Positions 54,970 to 64,000 of a DNA stretch of 64,000 bases are shown in pieces (position 1 is the stretch's first letter; each line of letters starts with the position of its first letter). A program made the translations under genes and the position numbers. This DNA is from an uncultured Amylibacter sp. Lineage in GTDB: Bacteria > Pseudomonadota > Alphaproteobacteria > Rhodobacterales > Rhodobacteraceae. The notes under the pieces were generated by a model. The model ran no database searches. It had not been told where the DNA came from and saw nothing but the letters and a program-made list of their open reading frames with translations. The DNA lies in assembly GCA_959347345.1 (NCBI GenBank), contig OY365738.1, positions 1,760,501 to 1,824,500 of the forward strand. Reading direction: 5' to 3'.

Positions 54970-55434
54970 ATGTTATACAGGTTTATGGAAACCTTAATCG
55001 CCCTTTACCCATATTTAAAAGCCGCCCATATAATAGCTATGATAGCTTGGTTGGCAGGGCTGTTTTACCTACCACGGCTGTTTGTCTATCATGTGGAAAC
55101 AAACCCAAAGGATATAAACCCAAGTGCTACCCTAATGATATGGCAAGAACGATTGTTAAAACGCATTATGACCCCAGCAATGCTGGCAACGTTAGTCCTT
55201 GGATTTTTATTGCTGATGATTCCTGGACTGGTGGATTTTGGGCAGGGCTGGATTTGGGTGAAACTGATTTGTGTCGTCCTATTGGTCGCGTTCCATTTTT
55301 TCCTAGCCGCGCAAAGAAAACTATTGGCGCGAAATATCCATCCCTATTCGGGGCGCACCTATCGGCTATTAAACGAAATTCCCACGATTTTGCTGATAAT
55401 CATCGTTTTAATGGTGATTTTACGGCCGTTTTAG
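54970..55434 (+). CDS. hemJ: protoporphyrinogen IX oxidase HemJ
   Basis: Oxygen-independent-type membrane oxidase converting protoporphyrinogen IX to protoporphyrin IX, used instead of HemG/HemY in most alphaproteobacteria. 154 residues, four helices. The conserved AAHIIAMIAWLAGLFYLPRL (about 17-36) includes the heme-ligating His; FVYHVETN follows, and a Lys-rich loop near 112-122. An ATG at 54985 with AGG upstream is an equally good start and gives 149 residues. It flanks the putative oriC and precedes rho. Confidence 0.9.
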   Translation: MLYRFMETLIALYPYLKAAHIIAMIAWLAGLFYLPRLFVYHVETNPKDINPSATLMIWQERLLKRIMTPAMLATLVLGFLLLMIPGLVDFGQGWIWVKLICVVLLVAFHFFLAAQRKLLARNIHPYSGRTYRLLNEIPTILLIIIVLMVILRPF

Positions 55435-55455
55435 CGAAAAATCAGCAAAAACCGC

Positions 55456-55484
55456 TTGACTCCCGCGAAATTACCCGATAATAA
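55456..55484 (+). promoter_or_regulatory. putative sigma70 promoter of rho
   Basis: TTGACT (55456-55461), 17 bp, TAATAA (55479-55484), about 98 bp before the rho ATG. The transcript would have a leader containing the AGATC/GATCT hairpin at 55500-55527, followed by a TTTTATT stretch. Confidence 0.5.
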
Positions 55485-55499
55485 CCGAATCATAAAAAC

Positions 55500-55527
55500 A
55501 GATCGGTGTCTCCCACCAATATGATCT
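55500..55527 (+). terminator. possible hairpin in the rho leader (terminator or attenuator)
   Basis: AGATC (55500-55504) pairs with GATCT (55523-55527), and inner GGTG (55505-55508) with CACC (55514-55517); TTTTATT follows. Weak but placed where a terminator for hemJ or an attenuator of rho would be. Rho genes are often autoregulated in their leader. Confidence 0.3.
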
Positions 55528-55581
55528 TTTATTCAAAACACCCCTCCCCCTCCCCTTGCGCAACCCTGCGCATATTACCCT

Positions 55582-56883
55582 ATGGAACCCATTATGAAAG
55601 AGCTAGACCTTTTAGATAAAAAACAAATCACTCTGTCAGAGTTAAAAAATCTGTCCGCCAGTGAATTGCTTAATGTCGCCGAAAACCTTGATATTGAAAA
55701 CATTCCAACGATGCGTAAAGGGCAAATGATGTTTGCCATTTTGAAAGAAATGTCGCTGGAAGGGGTGGAGATTTCTGGCGAGGGCGTGCTGGAAGTCGTA
55801 CAAGACGGCTTTGGCTTTCTGCGTTCGCCCCAAGCCAATTATCTTGCTGGGCCAGAGGATATTTATGTATCCCCGAAAATCATCCGCCAGCATTCCTTGC
55901 GCACCGGTGATACGGTTGAGGGCTGGATTGATTCGCCCAAAGAGGTGGAACGCTATTTCGCCCTCACCAAAGTCACCAAAGTTAATTTTGCTGAGCCCGA
56001 CCACGCCAAGCATAAAATCCATTTTGATAATCTTACCCCGCTGTATCCAGAGGAGCGGATTACTATGGAAATTGCCGACCCGACGATAAAGGACAAATCC
56101 GCCCGTGTGATTGATTTGGTTGCGCCGATTGGCAAGGGTCAGCGGTGCTTGGTCGTGGCCCCGCCGCGTGTCGGCAAAACGGTTATTTTGCAAAACATCG
56201 CCAAATCCTTGGAAAAAAACCATCCCGAATGTTATTTGATTGTGCTACTCATCGATGAACGCCCCGAAGAAGTCACCGATATGCAGCGTACGGTGAAGGG
56301 CGAAGTCATTGCCTCGACCTTTGATGAACCCGCCACCCGCCACGTTGCCATTTCTGAAATGGTGATTGAAAAGGCGAAACGGCTGGTTGAACACAAACGC
56401 GATGTTGTGATTTTGCTGGATTCCATCACGCGGTTGGGGCGGGCGTTTAATACCGTCGTGCCGTCTTCTGGCAAAGTCCTGACGGGCGGTGTTGATGCCA
56501 ATGCCTTGCAACGGCCAAAGCGGTTTTTCGGCGCGGCACGGAATATTGAGGAAGGCGGCTCGCTGACGATTATCGCTACCGCGCTGATTGAAACGGGCTC
56601 GCGGATGGACGAGGTTATCTTTGAAGAATTCAAAGGCACGGGCAATTCTGAGATTGTTTTGGAGCGCAAAATCGCCGACAAACGGGTTTTCCCCGCGATA
56701 GATATTTTGAAATCTGGTACCCGCAAAGAAGACCTGTTGGTCAATGCCGAAGACCTGACAAAGATGTTTGTTCTGCGCCGTATTTTGAACCCGATGGGAA
56801 CAACCGATGCGATAGAATTCCTGCTTGGCAAGTTGAAACAAACCAAATCCAATCAAGAATTCTTTGACTCTATGAACAAATAA
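55582..56883 (+). CDS. rho: transcription termination factor Rho
   Basis: Hexameric RNA-dependent ATPase that ends transcription. 433 residues with N-terminal helix-extended domain ([19 protein letters not shown]), the RNA-binding cold-shock-like domain ([16 protein letters not shown], about 69-84), Walker A APPRVGKT (about 192-199), Walker [17 protein letters not shown] near 271-286, and the R-loop [11 protein letters not shown]. An ATG at 55594 (MKELDLL) is an alternative start. Followed 23 bp later by mnmE. Confidence 0.97.
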   Translation: MEPIMKELDLLDKKQITLSELKNLSASELLNVAENLDIENIPTMRKGQMMFAILKEMSLEGVEISGEGVLEVVQDGFGFLRSPQANYLAGPEDIYVSPKIIRQHSLRTGDTVEGWIDSPKEVERYFALTKVTKVNFAEPDHAKHKIHFDNLTPLYPEERITMEIADPTIKDKSARVIDLVAPIGKGQRCLVVAPPRVGKTVILQNIAKSLEKNHPECYLIVLLIDERPEEVTDMQRTVKGEVIASTFDEPATRHVAISEMVIEKAKRLVEHKRDVVILLDSITRLGRAFNTVVPSSGKVLTGGVDANALQRPKRFFGAARNIEEGGSLTIIATALIETGSRMDEVIFEEFKGTGNSEIVLERKIADKRVFPAIDILKSGTRKEDLLVNAEDLTKMFVLRRILNPMGTTDAIEFLLGKLKQTKSNQEFFDSMNK

Positions 56884-56906
56884 ATCTTTTAATATCAATG
56901 TGTTAG

Positions 56907-58202
56907 ATGGATAATTCGCTGATATATGCCCTTGCCACGCCGCGTGTTTCTGCGGGGATTGCGCTCATCCGTCTGTCTGGCGCGGGGGCGGTGGATTTTG
57001 TTAAACCGTTTGTTGGCGGGCTGGAGTGCCCTGCTCGTTCTTTACGGATGTTTCGCCATAAAGGTGCGGTTTTGGACCAAGTTTTGGTACTGACCTTTGC
57101 CAAAGGTGGCAGTTTTACGGGCGAGGAAGTGGTAGAGCTTCATTGCCATGGCTCGCTGGCGGTGATTGATGCGATTTTGGCGGTGTTTGCTGAATCCCCG
57201 AAAACCCGTCTGGCAGAGCCCGGCGAATTCACCCGTCAAGCCTTTGAAAACGGCTGTTTGGATTTAACCCAAGTTGAGGGTCTGGCCGACCTTATCGCGG
57301 CTGAAACGCACGAACAACTGGTCTTGGCGAATCGGGTTTTTGGCGGGGCGTTTTCTGCCAAAGTCACCGCGTGGCGGGCTGACCTTATCCGTGCTTGTGC
57401 CTTGCTGGAAGCGATGATAGATTTTGCCGATGAAGACATTCCCCAAGATTTGAATACAGAGGTTTTATCGCTGATTGACAAAACAATCAAATCTTTGCAG
57501 GCGGAAATTATGGGAACAAAAATCGCCGAGAGGATTCGCAACGGGTTTGAGGTGGCGATTATCGGTCGCCCGAATATCGGCAAATCCACTTTGCTCAATA
57601 CGCTGGCTGGGCGGAAAGTCGCCTTGACCTCTGAAATCGCTGGTACCACCCGCGATATTATTGAGGTGCGGATGGATATCAAAGGTCTGCCCGTGACCAT
57701 TTTGGATACGGCGGGGCTGCGTGATACTGATGACACGGTGGAATCTCTTGGCGTGGATTGGGCGCGGGATCGTGCGAACTCCGCCGACATCCGCGTGTTT
57801 TTGCTGGATGATATCGGGCTGGATGGCTTGGGTATTTCCGTGCAAAAAGATGATATTATTTTGCGTGGGAAAGTGGATGAAACGCCTGATTTTAAAGGCG
57901 CAGGAGTCTCTGGCAAAACCGGGCAAGGGATTGATTTTGTTATGAAAAATATCGTGCGAATTTTGTCGCCACGGATACTACCGACCCAAACTGCCACGCG
58001 CGAACGCCATCGGGTGGCTATGCAATCCGCGAGCTCGGCTTTGCAACAGGCGGGGGATAGTATTAAAAGCGATAGCTTTGCTGTGGAGCTGGTTGCCACG
58101 GATATTCGCTCCGCGCTCGGCTCGCTAAACCAGATGATTGGTGCGGTTGGGGTAGAGGATATTTTGGATGAAATCTTTGCCAGTTTCTGTCTGGGTAAAT
58201 AG
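56907..58202 (+). CDS. mnmE: tRNA modification GTPase MnmE
   Basis: With MnmG installs the carboxymethylaminomethyl group at U34 of certain tRNAs. 431 residues: tetrahydrofolate-binding domain (to about 115), helical domain and inserted G domain with G1 GRPNIGKS (220-227), G2 in GTTRD (246-250), G3 DTAG (267-270). The guanine-specifying G4, normally NKxD, appears as GKVD at 321-324, so the Asn is missing. C-terminal catalytic Cys in FCLGK (427-431). The partner mnmG lies one gene downstream, past two parS sites. Confidence 0.96.
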   Translation: MDNSLIYALATPRVSAGIALIRLSGAGAVDFVKPFVGGLECPARSLRMFRHKGAVLDQVLVLTFAKGGSFTGEEVVELHCHGSLAVIDAILAVFAESPKTRLAEPGEFTRQAFENGCLDLTQVEGLADLIAAETHEQLVLANRVFGGAFSAKVTAWRADLIRACALLEAMIDFADEDIPQDLNTEVLSLIDKTIKSLQAEIMGTKIAERIRNGFEVAIIGRPNIGKSTLLNTLAGRKVALTSEIAGTTRDIIEVRMDIKGLPVTILDTAGLRDTDDTVESLGVDWARDRANSADIRVFLLDDIGLDGLGISVQKDDIILRGKVDETPDFKGAGVSGKTGQGIDFVMKNIVRILSPRILPTQTATRERHRVAMQSASSALQQAGDSIKSDSFAVELVATDIRSALGSLNQMIGAVGVEDILDEIFASFCLGK

Positions 58203-58209
58203 CAAAAAT

Positions 58210-58225
58210 TGTTTCACGTGAAACA
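58210..58225. promoter_or_regulatory. parS centromere site 1
   Basis: Perfect 16-bp palindrome TGTTTCACGTGAAACA, the universal ParB-binding consensus, 7 bp after the mnmE stop. ParB nucleates here and spreads. Confidence 0.95.
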
Positions 58226-58268
58226 TTTTTGCCCGCTGTCCCTAAACTGTCCCAAAATCCCCCCAAAT

Positions 58269-58284
58269 TGTTTCACGTGAAACA
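58269..58284. promoter_or_regulatory. parS centromere site 2
   Basis: A second perfect TGTTTCACGTGAAACA, centred 59 bp from the first. Both lie within 4.1 kb of parA-parB and about 3.5 kb from the candidate oriC. Confidence 0.95.
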
Positions 58285-58375
58285 TTTGAAAAAATATAAT
58301 AAAAAAGATTGCATTAATACAAAAAACCTGCAATAAATGAAAACACCAACCGAATCACTGAAAGGAGTATTCGTC

Positions 58376-58966
58376 ATGAAACGCAAATTAACCCTATTAA
58401 TAACCACCCTTTTTATGCTGAGTGCGTGTTCCGAATCGCTGGAAACCACGTTCAGTGTGCAGGGCGAAATCTTACGCATGGACGGTGTCATAACCTCTGA
58501 AACCCCGAACCAGATAAAAACCTTGTTTGCCGAAAACCCAGCGATAACAACGATTGTCATGGGCGAAGTCCTTGGCTCTGTCGATGACGAGGCTAATTTG
58601 GAAATCTCCGAATGGCTAATCGGGCAAGAGGTTGACATGGCGATGAATTCGGACAGTCTGGTTGCCTCTGGCGGGGTGGATTTTTTCCTTGCGGGTAAAA
58701 ACCGCCTGATAGCCCGTGGCGCACAGGTTGGTGTCCATTCGTGGGCGACGGGGACGGGCAGAAACGCCAAAACCGCCGTTGATTTCCCCCGCGGGCATGA
58801 ATATCATCTGCCCTATATTGAGTACTATAAAAAGACTGGCTTTACCCAAAAACAGGCAGAGGATTTTTATTACTTCACCATCAACGCCGCCCCCGCGCAA
58901 GAGGTTCATGTTATGACGGATCAAGAGCTGTTGGACTATAATATCACTACAGAACCCTTAAAATAA
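58376..58966 (+). CDS. lipoprotein with degenerate ClpP-like fold, between parS and mnmG
   Basis: From the ATG at 58376 (AAGGAG about 10 bp upstream) a protein of 196 residues with a lipoprotein signal, lipobox LSAC and Cys at 18. After that, [20 protein letters not shown] (about 36-55) and [20 protein letters not shown] follow the pattern of periplasmic ClpP-like proteins (COG3904), and [14 protein letters not shown] plus [12 protein letters not shown] could hold the catalytic Ser and His; the match is by pattern only. Function unknown. A longer frame from 58337 has no RBS and would remove the lipobox from the N-terminus. It interrupts the usual mnmE-mnmG adjacency. Confidence 0.72.
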   Translation: MKRKLTLLITTLFMLSACSESLETTFSVQGEILRMDGVITSETPNQIKTLFAENPAITTIVMGEVLGSVDDEANLEISEWLIGQEVDMAMNSDSLVASGGVDFFLAGKNRLIARGAQVGVHSWATGTGRNAKTAVDFPRGHEYHLPYIEYYKKTGFTQKQAEDFYYFTINAAPAQEVHVMTDQELLDYNITTEPLK

Positions 58967-58976
58967 GGCACAAAAG

Positions 58977-60863
58977 ATGAAAAATCCAGATGTTATCGTC
59001 ATTGGTGGCGGGCATGCGGGGGCAGAGGCCGCCTTTGCTGCCCATCGCCTCGGCGTGTCGGTTTTGCTGGTCACCCATCATTTTGCCAAGATAGGAGAGA
59101 TGTCGTGCAACCCTGCGATTGGCGGGTTGGGCAAGGGGCATTTGGTGCGTGAGATTGATGCTTTTGACGGGGTCATGGGGCGAGTTGCCGATAGCGCGGG
59201 GATTCAATTTCGCCTGTTAAACCGTTCCAAAGGGGCGGCGGTGCAGGGTCCGCGTACCCAAGCCGACCGTGGTCTCTATAAACAATCCATGCAGGCAGAA
59301 TTTCATAAAAACCCCGATTTGCGGGTGATAGAGGGCGAAGCCACAGACCTGATTATGAAGGGCGGTATCTGTTGCGGTGTTGTCCTTAACACGGGCGATC
59401 AAATCCCCGCGAAAGCCGTGATTCTCACCACGGGGACTTTTTTGCGTGGTGTGATTCATATCGGTTTAAAACAAATCGCGGGCGGGCGGATGGGTGATTC
59501 TGCCGTCACCCGTTTGGCGCAACGGATTGATGAATTTGCGTTGCCGATGGAGCGGTTGAAAACTGGAACCCCGCCACGGCTGGACGGTAAAACGATAAAT
59601 TGGGATGGGCTGGAAAAACAGCTGGCCGATAGCGACCCGACCTTGTTTTCTTTCCTATCCAAAAAGGGCAACCATCCGCGTCAAATCGCCTGTTCCATTA
59701 CCCATACCAATGAAAAAACCCACGATATTATCCGCAAGAATCTCTCGCAATCGGCGATGTATGGCGGGGCAGTCTCTGGCAACGGTCCGCGTTATTGCCC
59801 GTCCATTGAAGACAAAGTTGTGCGGTTTGCCGATAAAACAAGCCATCAAATTTTTCTAGAACCAGAAGGGTTAGACGATGATACTATCTATCCCAACGGC
59901 ATTTCCACCAGCCTGCCAGAGGATGTGCAGGCGGATTATGTTCATTCCATTCGCGGGTTGGAAAATGCACGAATCCTCCAAGCGGGCTATGCGATTGAGT
60001 ATGATTATATTGACCCACGCGCCCTGCGTCCGACTTTGGAATTAAAGGATGTTGGGGGTTTGTTTTTGGCCGGGCAAATCAACGGCACAACTGGGTATGA
60101 GGAGGCTGCTGCCCAAGGATTGGTGGCAGGGTTGAACGCGGCGCATCGGGCAATCGGGCGTGACGCGGTTATTTTCCAGCGAAGCGAGTCTTATATCGGT
60201 GTGATGATTGACGATTTAACCACGCGGGGGGTGAGTGAGCCCTATCGCATGTTCACCTCCCGCGCCGAATATCGCCTGTCTCTCCGCGCCGATAATGCCG
60301 ACCAAAGGCTGACCCCGAAAGCCATGGATTTGGGCTGTGTATCGCCAGAACGGGTGCAGGTTTTCACCGATAAAATCCAACGTTTGGATAAGGCACGGGT
60401 GTTAATGAAGGGTTTTGAGATGAGCCCAAATGTCGCCAAAACCCATAATATAAAGATAAATCAGGATGGAGTCGTCCGCAATGCCATGACTTTTTTATCC
60501 TATAACGATGTTGATATGCAAGTTTTAACCACAATATGGCCAGAGCTTGCCCAGATAGACCCAGAGACTGCCAAACAGTTGGAACGCGACGCGCTTTATG
60601 CCCAATATATCGATCGGCAAAAATCGGAGATTGTTGCCCTACATAAAGACAACCACGTGGCGATTCCCGATGGGTTTTGTTATGAGAATATAGCGGGGTT
60701 GTCCAAAGAATTACAGCAGAAATTAACCCACACCCGCCCCGCGACCTTGGGGCAGGCGGGACGGATAGAGGGGATAACCCCCGCGGCACTGATGCTTTTG
60801 CTCGCCCATTTGCAAAGGAACGCCAAACAAACCACGCAAAAGAAACGGGTAAGTTATGGTTGA
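58977..60863 (+). CDS. mnmG: tRNA uridine-5-carboxymethylaminomethyl modification enzyme MnmG
   Basis: FAD-dependent partner of MnmE (GidA). 628 residues. FAD loop [14 protein letters not shown] (about 8-21), [20 protein letters not shown] (about 42-61), [15 protein letters not shown] near 93-107, [16 protein letters not shown] near 273-288 and [20 protein letters not shown] near 361-380 are family signatures. The stop overlaps the rsmG start by 8 bp. Confidence 0.97.
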   Translation: MKNPDVIVIGGGHAGAEAAFAAHRLGVSVLLVTHHFAKIGEMSCNPAIGGLGKGHLVREIDAFDGVMGRVADSAGIQFRLLNRSKGAAVQGPRTQADRGLYKQSMQAEFHKNPDLRVIEGEATDLIMKGGICCGVVLNTGDQIPAKAVILTTGTFLRGVIHIGLKQIAGGRMGDSAVTRLAQRIDEFALPMERLKTGTPPRLDGKTINWDGLEKQLADSDPTLFSFLSKKGNHPRQIACSITHTNEKTHDIIRKNLSQSAMYGGAVSGNGPRYCPSIEDKVVRFADKTSHQIFLEPEGLDDDTIYPNGISTSLPEDVQADYVHSIRGLENARILQAGYAIEYDYIDPRALRPTLELKDVGGLFLAGQINGTTGYEEAAAQGLVAGLNAAHRAIGRDAVIFQRSESYIGVMIDDLTTRGVSEPYRMFTSRAEYRLSLRADNADQRLTPKAMDLGCVSPERVQVFTDKIQRLDKARVLMKGFEMSPNVAKTHNIKINQDGVVRNAMTFLSYNDVDMQVLTTIWPELAQIDPETAKQLERDALYAQYIDRQKSEIVALHKDNHVAIPDGFCYENIAGLSKELQQKLTHTRPATLGQAGRIEGITPAALMLLLAHLQRNAKQTTQKKRVSYG

Positions 60864-61497
60864 TACAAACCAGCAATTTTTGTTTGAGATGAAAACAATC
60901 TGCCCCGTGACGGAGGCGATGATAGATGATTTTCACCGCTATGCTCAAACCTTAAAAAAATGGAATAAGAAGATAAATCTGGTCGCCCATTCCACGATTG
61001 ACGATATATGGCATAGACATTTTTTGGATTCGGCGCAGCTCTGGCCTCACATTCCCACCGATGCAAAACACTGGGCGGATTTGGGCAGTGGTGCGGGGTT
61101 TCCGGGGCTGGTTATTGCCATTCTGGCGAAATATCACGCACCCGATTTGCGGATAACCTTGATTGAAAGCGACATCCGCAAATCTGTCTTTTTGCGTACC
61201 GTGGCACGGGAATCCGCCATAAACGTTGATATCAAAAACATCCGTTTGGAAATGATAACAACACCTGATTACGATGGGATTATGGCGCGTGCCTTGGCGC
61301 CCTTACCCGTCCTTTTACCCACCGCACAGAATTTTTTATTACAAAACGGTACGGCGTTATTTCTAAAAGGGCAGAATTATGCTATGGAATTGGAACAGGC
61401 GCGGCAGGTATTTGATTTTACCGATGAGGTGCTGCCAAGCAAAACCGATAGCAACGCGCGGATGATTAAAATTACCGATTTGAGGGCAAAGGTTTAA
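60856..61497 (+). CDS. rsmG: 16S rRNA (guanine527-N7)-methyltransferase RsmG
   Basis: Methylates G527 of 16S rRNA, the modification whose loss gives low-level streptomycin resistance. 213 residues. [20 protein letters not shown] (about 41-60), the SAM loop [11 protein letters not shown] (about 75-85) and [11 protein letters not shown] near 103-113 are typical. Placed between mnmG and parA as in most alphaproteobacteria. Confidence 0.96.
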   Translation: MVDTNQQFLFEMKTICPVTEAMIDDFHRYAQTLKKWNKKINLVAHSTIDDIWHRHFLDSAQLWPHIPTDAKHWADLGSGAGFPGLVIAILAKYHAPDLRITLIESDIRKSVFLRTVARESAINVDIKNIRLEMITTPDYDGIMARALAPLPVLLPTAQNFLLQNGTALFLKGQNYAMELEQARQVFDFTDEVLPSKTDSNARMIKITDLRAKV

Positions 61498-61498
61498 G

Positions 61499-62287
61499 AT
61501 GCATAAAGTTATTTCCATCGCGAATCAAAAGGGCGGAGTGGGCAAAACCACCACCGCGATGAATCTGGCGGCGGCGCTGGCGGATAGGGATTACCGTGTT
61601 GTTGTGCTGGATTTAGACCCGCAAGCCAATGCCTCTATGGGTTTAAATGTGATGCAGAGCCAAAGGCAATCCACGCTTTATGATGTGTTAATTGACGGTG
61701 TGGCAATCAGCGATGGTTTGATTGAAACCGATGTGAAAAACCTGTATCTGGTCGCGGGAACCGGCGATTTAAGCTCTGCCGATGTTGCCTTGGCGGGTGA
61801 TAGCGACCGCACCTTGCGTTTGAAAACAGCCCTGCAAGCCGCGGATTTCAAAGCGCAAAAATTTGATTTTGTGTTGATAGACTGCCCGCCCTCGTTAAAC
61901 CTATTGACCCTAAACGCCTTTGTCGCCAGCGATAGCGTGCTTATCCCCCTGCAATCGGAATTCTTTGCTTTGGAGGGGTTATCGCAGCTTTTATTAACCA
62001 TTCGGCGCATCCGCGAGGCCACGAAATCCACCCTAAGGATAGAGGGAATCGTGCTGACTATGTTTGACAATCGCAACCGATTATCGCGACAGGTGGAGGC
62101 AGATGTTCGTGAAAACATGGGCGAGTTTGTCTATCAAACTATCATCCCCCGTTCGGTGCGAATCAGCGAGGCACCCAGCCACGGTCAGGCCGTGATTCAC
62201 TATGATAAAAACGGCAAAGGGGCGCAGGCCTATCGCGATTTGGCCGATGAATTTATCAAAACCCAAAATAAAAAGAGGATAAAATGA
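61499..62287 (+). CDS. parA: chromosome partitioning ATPase ParA
   Basis: Deviant-Walker ATPase that moves ParB-parS complexes. 262 residues. Deviant Walker A KGGVGKTT at 11-18 (with the signature first Lys), VVVLDLDPQANASMG near 34-48, Walker B-like FVLIDCPPSL near 123-132. No extra N-terminal DNA-binding domain, so it is the chromosomal (short) form. Starts 2 bp after rsmG and overlaps parB by 4 bp. Confidence 0.97.
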   Translation: MHKVISIANQKGGVGKTTTAMNLAAALADRDYRVVVLDLDPQANASMGLNVMQSQRQSTLYDVLIDGVAISDGLIETDVKNLYLVAGTGDLSSADVALAGDSDRTLRLKTALQAADFKAQKFDFVLIDCPPSLNLLTLNAFVASDSVLIPLQSEFFALEGLSQLLLTIRRIREATKSTLRIEGIVLTMFDNRNRLSRQVEADVRENMGEFVYQTIIPRSVRISEAPSHGQAVIHYDKNGKGAQAYRDLADEFIKTQNKKRIK

Positions 62288-63216
62288 CACAGAAATCGAC
62301 CAAAGGATTGGGGCGCGGGTTATCCGCGCTGATGGCGGATATTGAGGCTTCAACGCCGAAAACGCCGAAAAAAGCGGGCGGTAAGAATTCCCCCGCACCC
62401 GATGGCGTAAAAAATCAAACCACGCTCATACCGATTGAAAAGATTAAACCGAACCCGTCGCAACCACGCCGCGATTTCCCCAAAGAGGCTTTGGCGGAAC
62501 TGGCAGTCTCGGTTGCCACGCATGGGATTATTCAGCCGATTATCGTTCGCCCCGCCAGCAAAAACACCTATCAAATTATCGCGGGGGAGCGTAGGTGGCG
62601 CGCCGCCCAGCGGGCTAAATTGCACGAAATCCCCGTTATTATAAGGGATTATACCGATGATGAGCGGTTGCAGGTCAGTATTATTGAAAACATTCAACGC
62701 GCCGATTTGAACCCGTTGGAGGAGGCAACCGCCTATCAATCCCTGATGGATAAATTCGGCCATACGCAAGAAAAACTATCCGTGGCTCTGGGCAAATCGC
62801 GCCCCTATATTGCCAATTCTTTGCGTTTGTTATCCCTGCCAAAACAGGTTTTGGATTTTGTCCGCACCGGGCAGTTAAGCGCGGGACATGCTCGGCTGCT
62901 GATAAAACATGCCGATGCGGTGGCGCTGGCAAAACAGATTGTCCGCGATGAATTGTCGGTACGGCAAGCGGAGTCTTTGGTAAAATCGGGGCGGTCTGAT
63001 AAGGGTTTGGGCGGCGGGCAGGCTAAACCAAAACAAAGCCTAACTTCGCCCAAAAAGGCAAAAGATACGATTGATTTGGAACAGCAAATCGCCGCCAGTC
63101 TTGGGTTTCGCACGCAAATTCAACACAAGGCAAGCGGGCAATCCGGGCAGGTGGTTATTTTATATCGCTCGCTGGAAGAGCTGGATGATTTGTTTGAAAA
63201 GCTGACTCAGCCGTAA
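62284..63216 (+). CDS. parB: chromosome partitioning protein ParB
   Basis: CTPase clamp that loads at parS. 310 residues: N-terminal KGLGRGLSALM box that contacts ParA, a low-complexity linker, the CTP-binding core with IVRPASKNTYQIIAGERRWR (C-motif GERRWRA, about 100-106) and ENIQRADLNPLEEATAY, a helix-turn-helix (EKLSVALGKSRPYIANSLRLL) for parS and a C-terminal dimer domain ending LEELDDLFEKLTQ. Two perfect parS sites lie 4 kb upstream. The stop abuts the hemW stop. Confidence 0.97.
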   Translation: MTQKSTKGLGRGLSALMADIEASTPKTPKKAGGKNSPAPDGVKNQTTLIPIEKIKPNPSQPRRDFPKEALAELAVSVATHGIIQPIIVRPASKNTYQIIAGERRWRAAQRAKLHEIPVIIRDYTDDERLQVSIIENIQRADLNPLEEATAYQSLMDKFGHTQEKLSVALGKSRPYIANSLRLLSLPKQVLDFVRTGQLSAGHARLLIKHADAVALAKQIVRDELSVRQAESLVKSGRSDKGLGGGQAKPKQSLTSPKKAKDTIDLEQQIAASLGFRTQIQHKASGQSGQVVILYRSLEELDDLFEKLTQP

Positions 63217-64000
63217 TTATATCAGCAGGTCTGCCAATAAAGTATTTAGGATTATCCGCCCTTTTGGTTGGGCGATAAGATGGCTGTTGGTTTGCGATAA
63301 CAACCCGTCTTTTATCATTTGGGTTTTTACATCCGCGTTAAAAACCCCCGCACCACCAATAGACTCTAACCGCCGATAATCGCACCCTTCATTTAATCGC
63401 AAGGACATCATAACATACTCGCGGGCTTGGTCGGTTTGGCTGATAATTTCACCATCCACACTACCCGTTCCCGTGGTTTTCACCTGTTCCAGCCAGTCTT
63501 TGGGCAGAGGTTTTGCAGTCGTGGCAATACGGGTTTTATCCAGGCAAATCCGCCCGTGCGCCCCTGGTCCAATCCCCAGCCAATCGCCCCCGCGCCAATA
63601 AATCATGTTGTGTTTGGATTCGCACCCAATCCGTGCGTGGTTGGAAACTTCATAGGCGGGCAGGTCTTGCGCGGCGCAGAGCCTTTGCGTCATTTCAAAC
63701 AAATCGGCGGACAAATCCTCATCGGGCAACCCCTTTAATTTCCCCGCTTGATACATGTGATAAAAAACCGTGTTGGGTTCAATGGTGAGCTGATAGAGCG
63801 ACAGATGCTCCACCCCAAATCCCATCGCGCGGGTCAATTCCGCCTGCCACGAATCACGGGTTTGAAACGGGCGAGCATAAATCAAATCAAAGCTAACACG
63901 GGGGAAGTTTTGCTGGGCGGTTGCCAGTGCCACCACCGCTTCATCTGCCGTATGTAGCCGCCCCAACCGCTGCAAATCCGTATCGTTCAACGCCTGAACC
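63217..64000 (-). CDS. hemW: radical SAM heme chaperone HemW (N-terminus outside window)
   Basis: HemN-like protein now seen as a heme chaperone (HemW) that inserts heme into respiratory proteins. About 261 C-terminal residues are present; the frame is open to base 64000, so the start and the CxxxCxxC radical SAM cluster lie beyond the edge. VQALNDTDLQRLGRLHTADEA, DLIYARPFQT (where many relatives have DLIYGLPGQT), HLSLYQLTIEPNT, YEVSNHARIG and WLGIGPGAHGR identify it. A TTG at 63990 is not the start, because the conserved sequence continues upstream. Convergent with parB with no gap. Confidence 0.93.
   Translation of the reverse strand, partial: VQALNDTDLQRLGRLHTADEAVVALATAQQNFPRVSFDLIYARPFQTRDSWQAELTRAMGFGVEHLSLYQLTIEPNTVFYHMYQAGKLKGLPDEDLSADLFEMTQRLCAAQDLPAYEVSNHARIGCESKHNMIYWRGGDWLGIGPGAHGRICLDKTRIATTAKPLPKDWLEQVKTTGTGSVDGEIISQTDQAREYVMMSLRLNEGCDYRRLESIGGAGVFNADVKTQMIKDGLLSQTNSHLIAQPKGRIILNTLLADLLI

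Noticed and set aside
63988..63990. TTG at 63990 as the hemW start
   Set aside because: The frame continues upstream with conserved HemW sequence (VQAL), so the gene is simply cut by the window edge.

Overview
The window is a gene-dense stretch of about 50% G+C chromosome from an alphaproteobacterium. The evidence is the gene order rho-mnmE-mnmG-rsmG-parA-parB-hemW, a complete 14-subunit complex I operon running into birA-coaX-rnj, a mitofilin-like and HemY-like pair after hemD, and two parS sites. The small extra genes inside the nuo operon (between nuoE and nuoF, and between nuoF and nuoG) and the form of NuoE and NuoI are most like Rhodobacterales. The base composition is lower than most cultured members, so a marine or otherwise reduced-GC relative is my inference. 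I see no rRNA, tRNA, CRISPR array, transposase or prophage.

Layout. 1-4475 (minus): an aminotransferase, a SAM methyltransferase and the DNA translocase FtsK, which runs off the left edge. 4654-6860: a UbiH-type hydroxylase (plus) facing a Trm112-like protein and a LON-domain protein. 6914-11457 (minus): a tightly overlapped sitABCD manganese/iron importer followed by lpxK. 11605-14730: galU, then gpsA and tsaD (minus). 14814-18098 (plus): hemD, a mitofilin-like protein and a HemY-like TPR protein; the usual hemC is absent. 18111-23611: housekeeping genes, mostly minus (EVE protein, rsmD, ferredoxin reductase, peroxiredoxin, phhB, a FemAB-like acyltransferase, GDPD, RidA). 23935-25299: a YbjN-domain protein and proC. 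25376-44552: a sigma70-like promoter and the nuo operon with four inserted genes (GFA, two small uncharacterised proteins, an AT-rich TM2 protein), then birA, coaX, rnj. 44549-46641 (minus): ccmD (too short for ordinary ORF calling), ccmC and an FMN-dependent alpha-hydroxy-acid dehydrogenase. 46800-49223: a UvrD/PcrA helicase. 49224-49912: a repeat-filled gene-free stretch. 49913-53119 (minus): a four-helix membrane protein, a class III CoA-transferase, a DsbA-like protein and dnaQ. 53131-54539 (minus): coaE and aroE.

Origin region. The 430 bp between aroE and hemJ hold one perfect and several near-perfect DnaA boxes and an AT-rich tract, and are a good oriC candidate. About 3.5 kb further on, two perfect parS palindromes lie between mnmE and a small ClpP-like lipoprotein gene, with mnmG, rsmG, parA and parB following. 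Replication start, segregation (ParAB-parS) and dimer/terminus handling (FtsK) genes therefore all lie in this window.

The most unusual features are non-coding or low-complexity. Period-7 tandem repeats (GATTAGT, TTAGTTG, TTAATCG, GGTTAGG types) start at, or overlap, the stop codons of several unrelated genes. Because 7 is not a multiple of 3, successive copies put a stop into each reading frame. A second, hairpin-bearing family (core GCCCTTGCGGGTCTTCGTCAT) is dispersed in at least four copies. Several conserved proteins also carry short K/T/D-rich direct-repeat inserts or tails.
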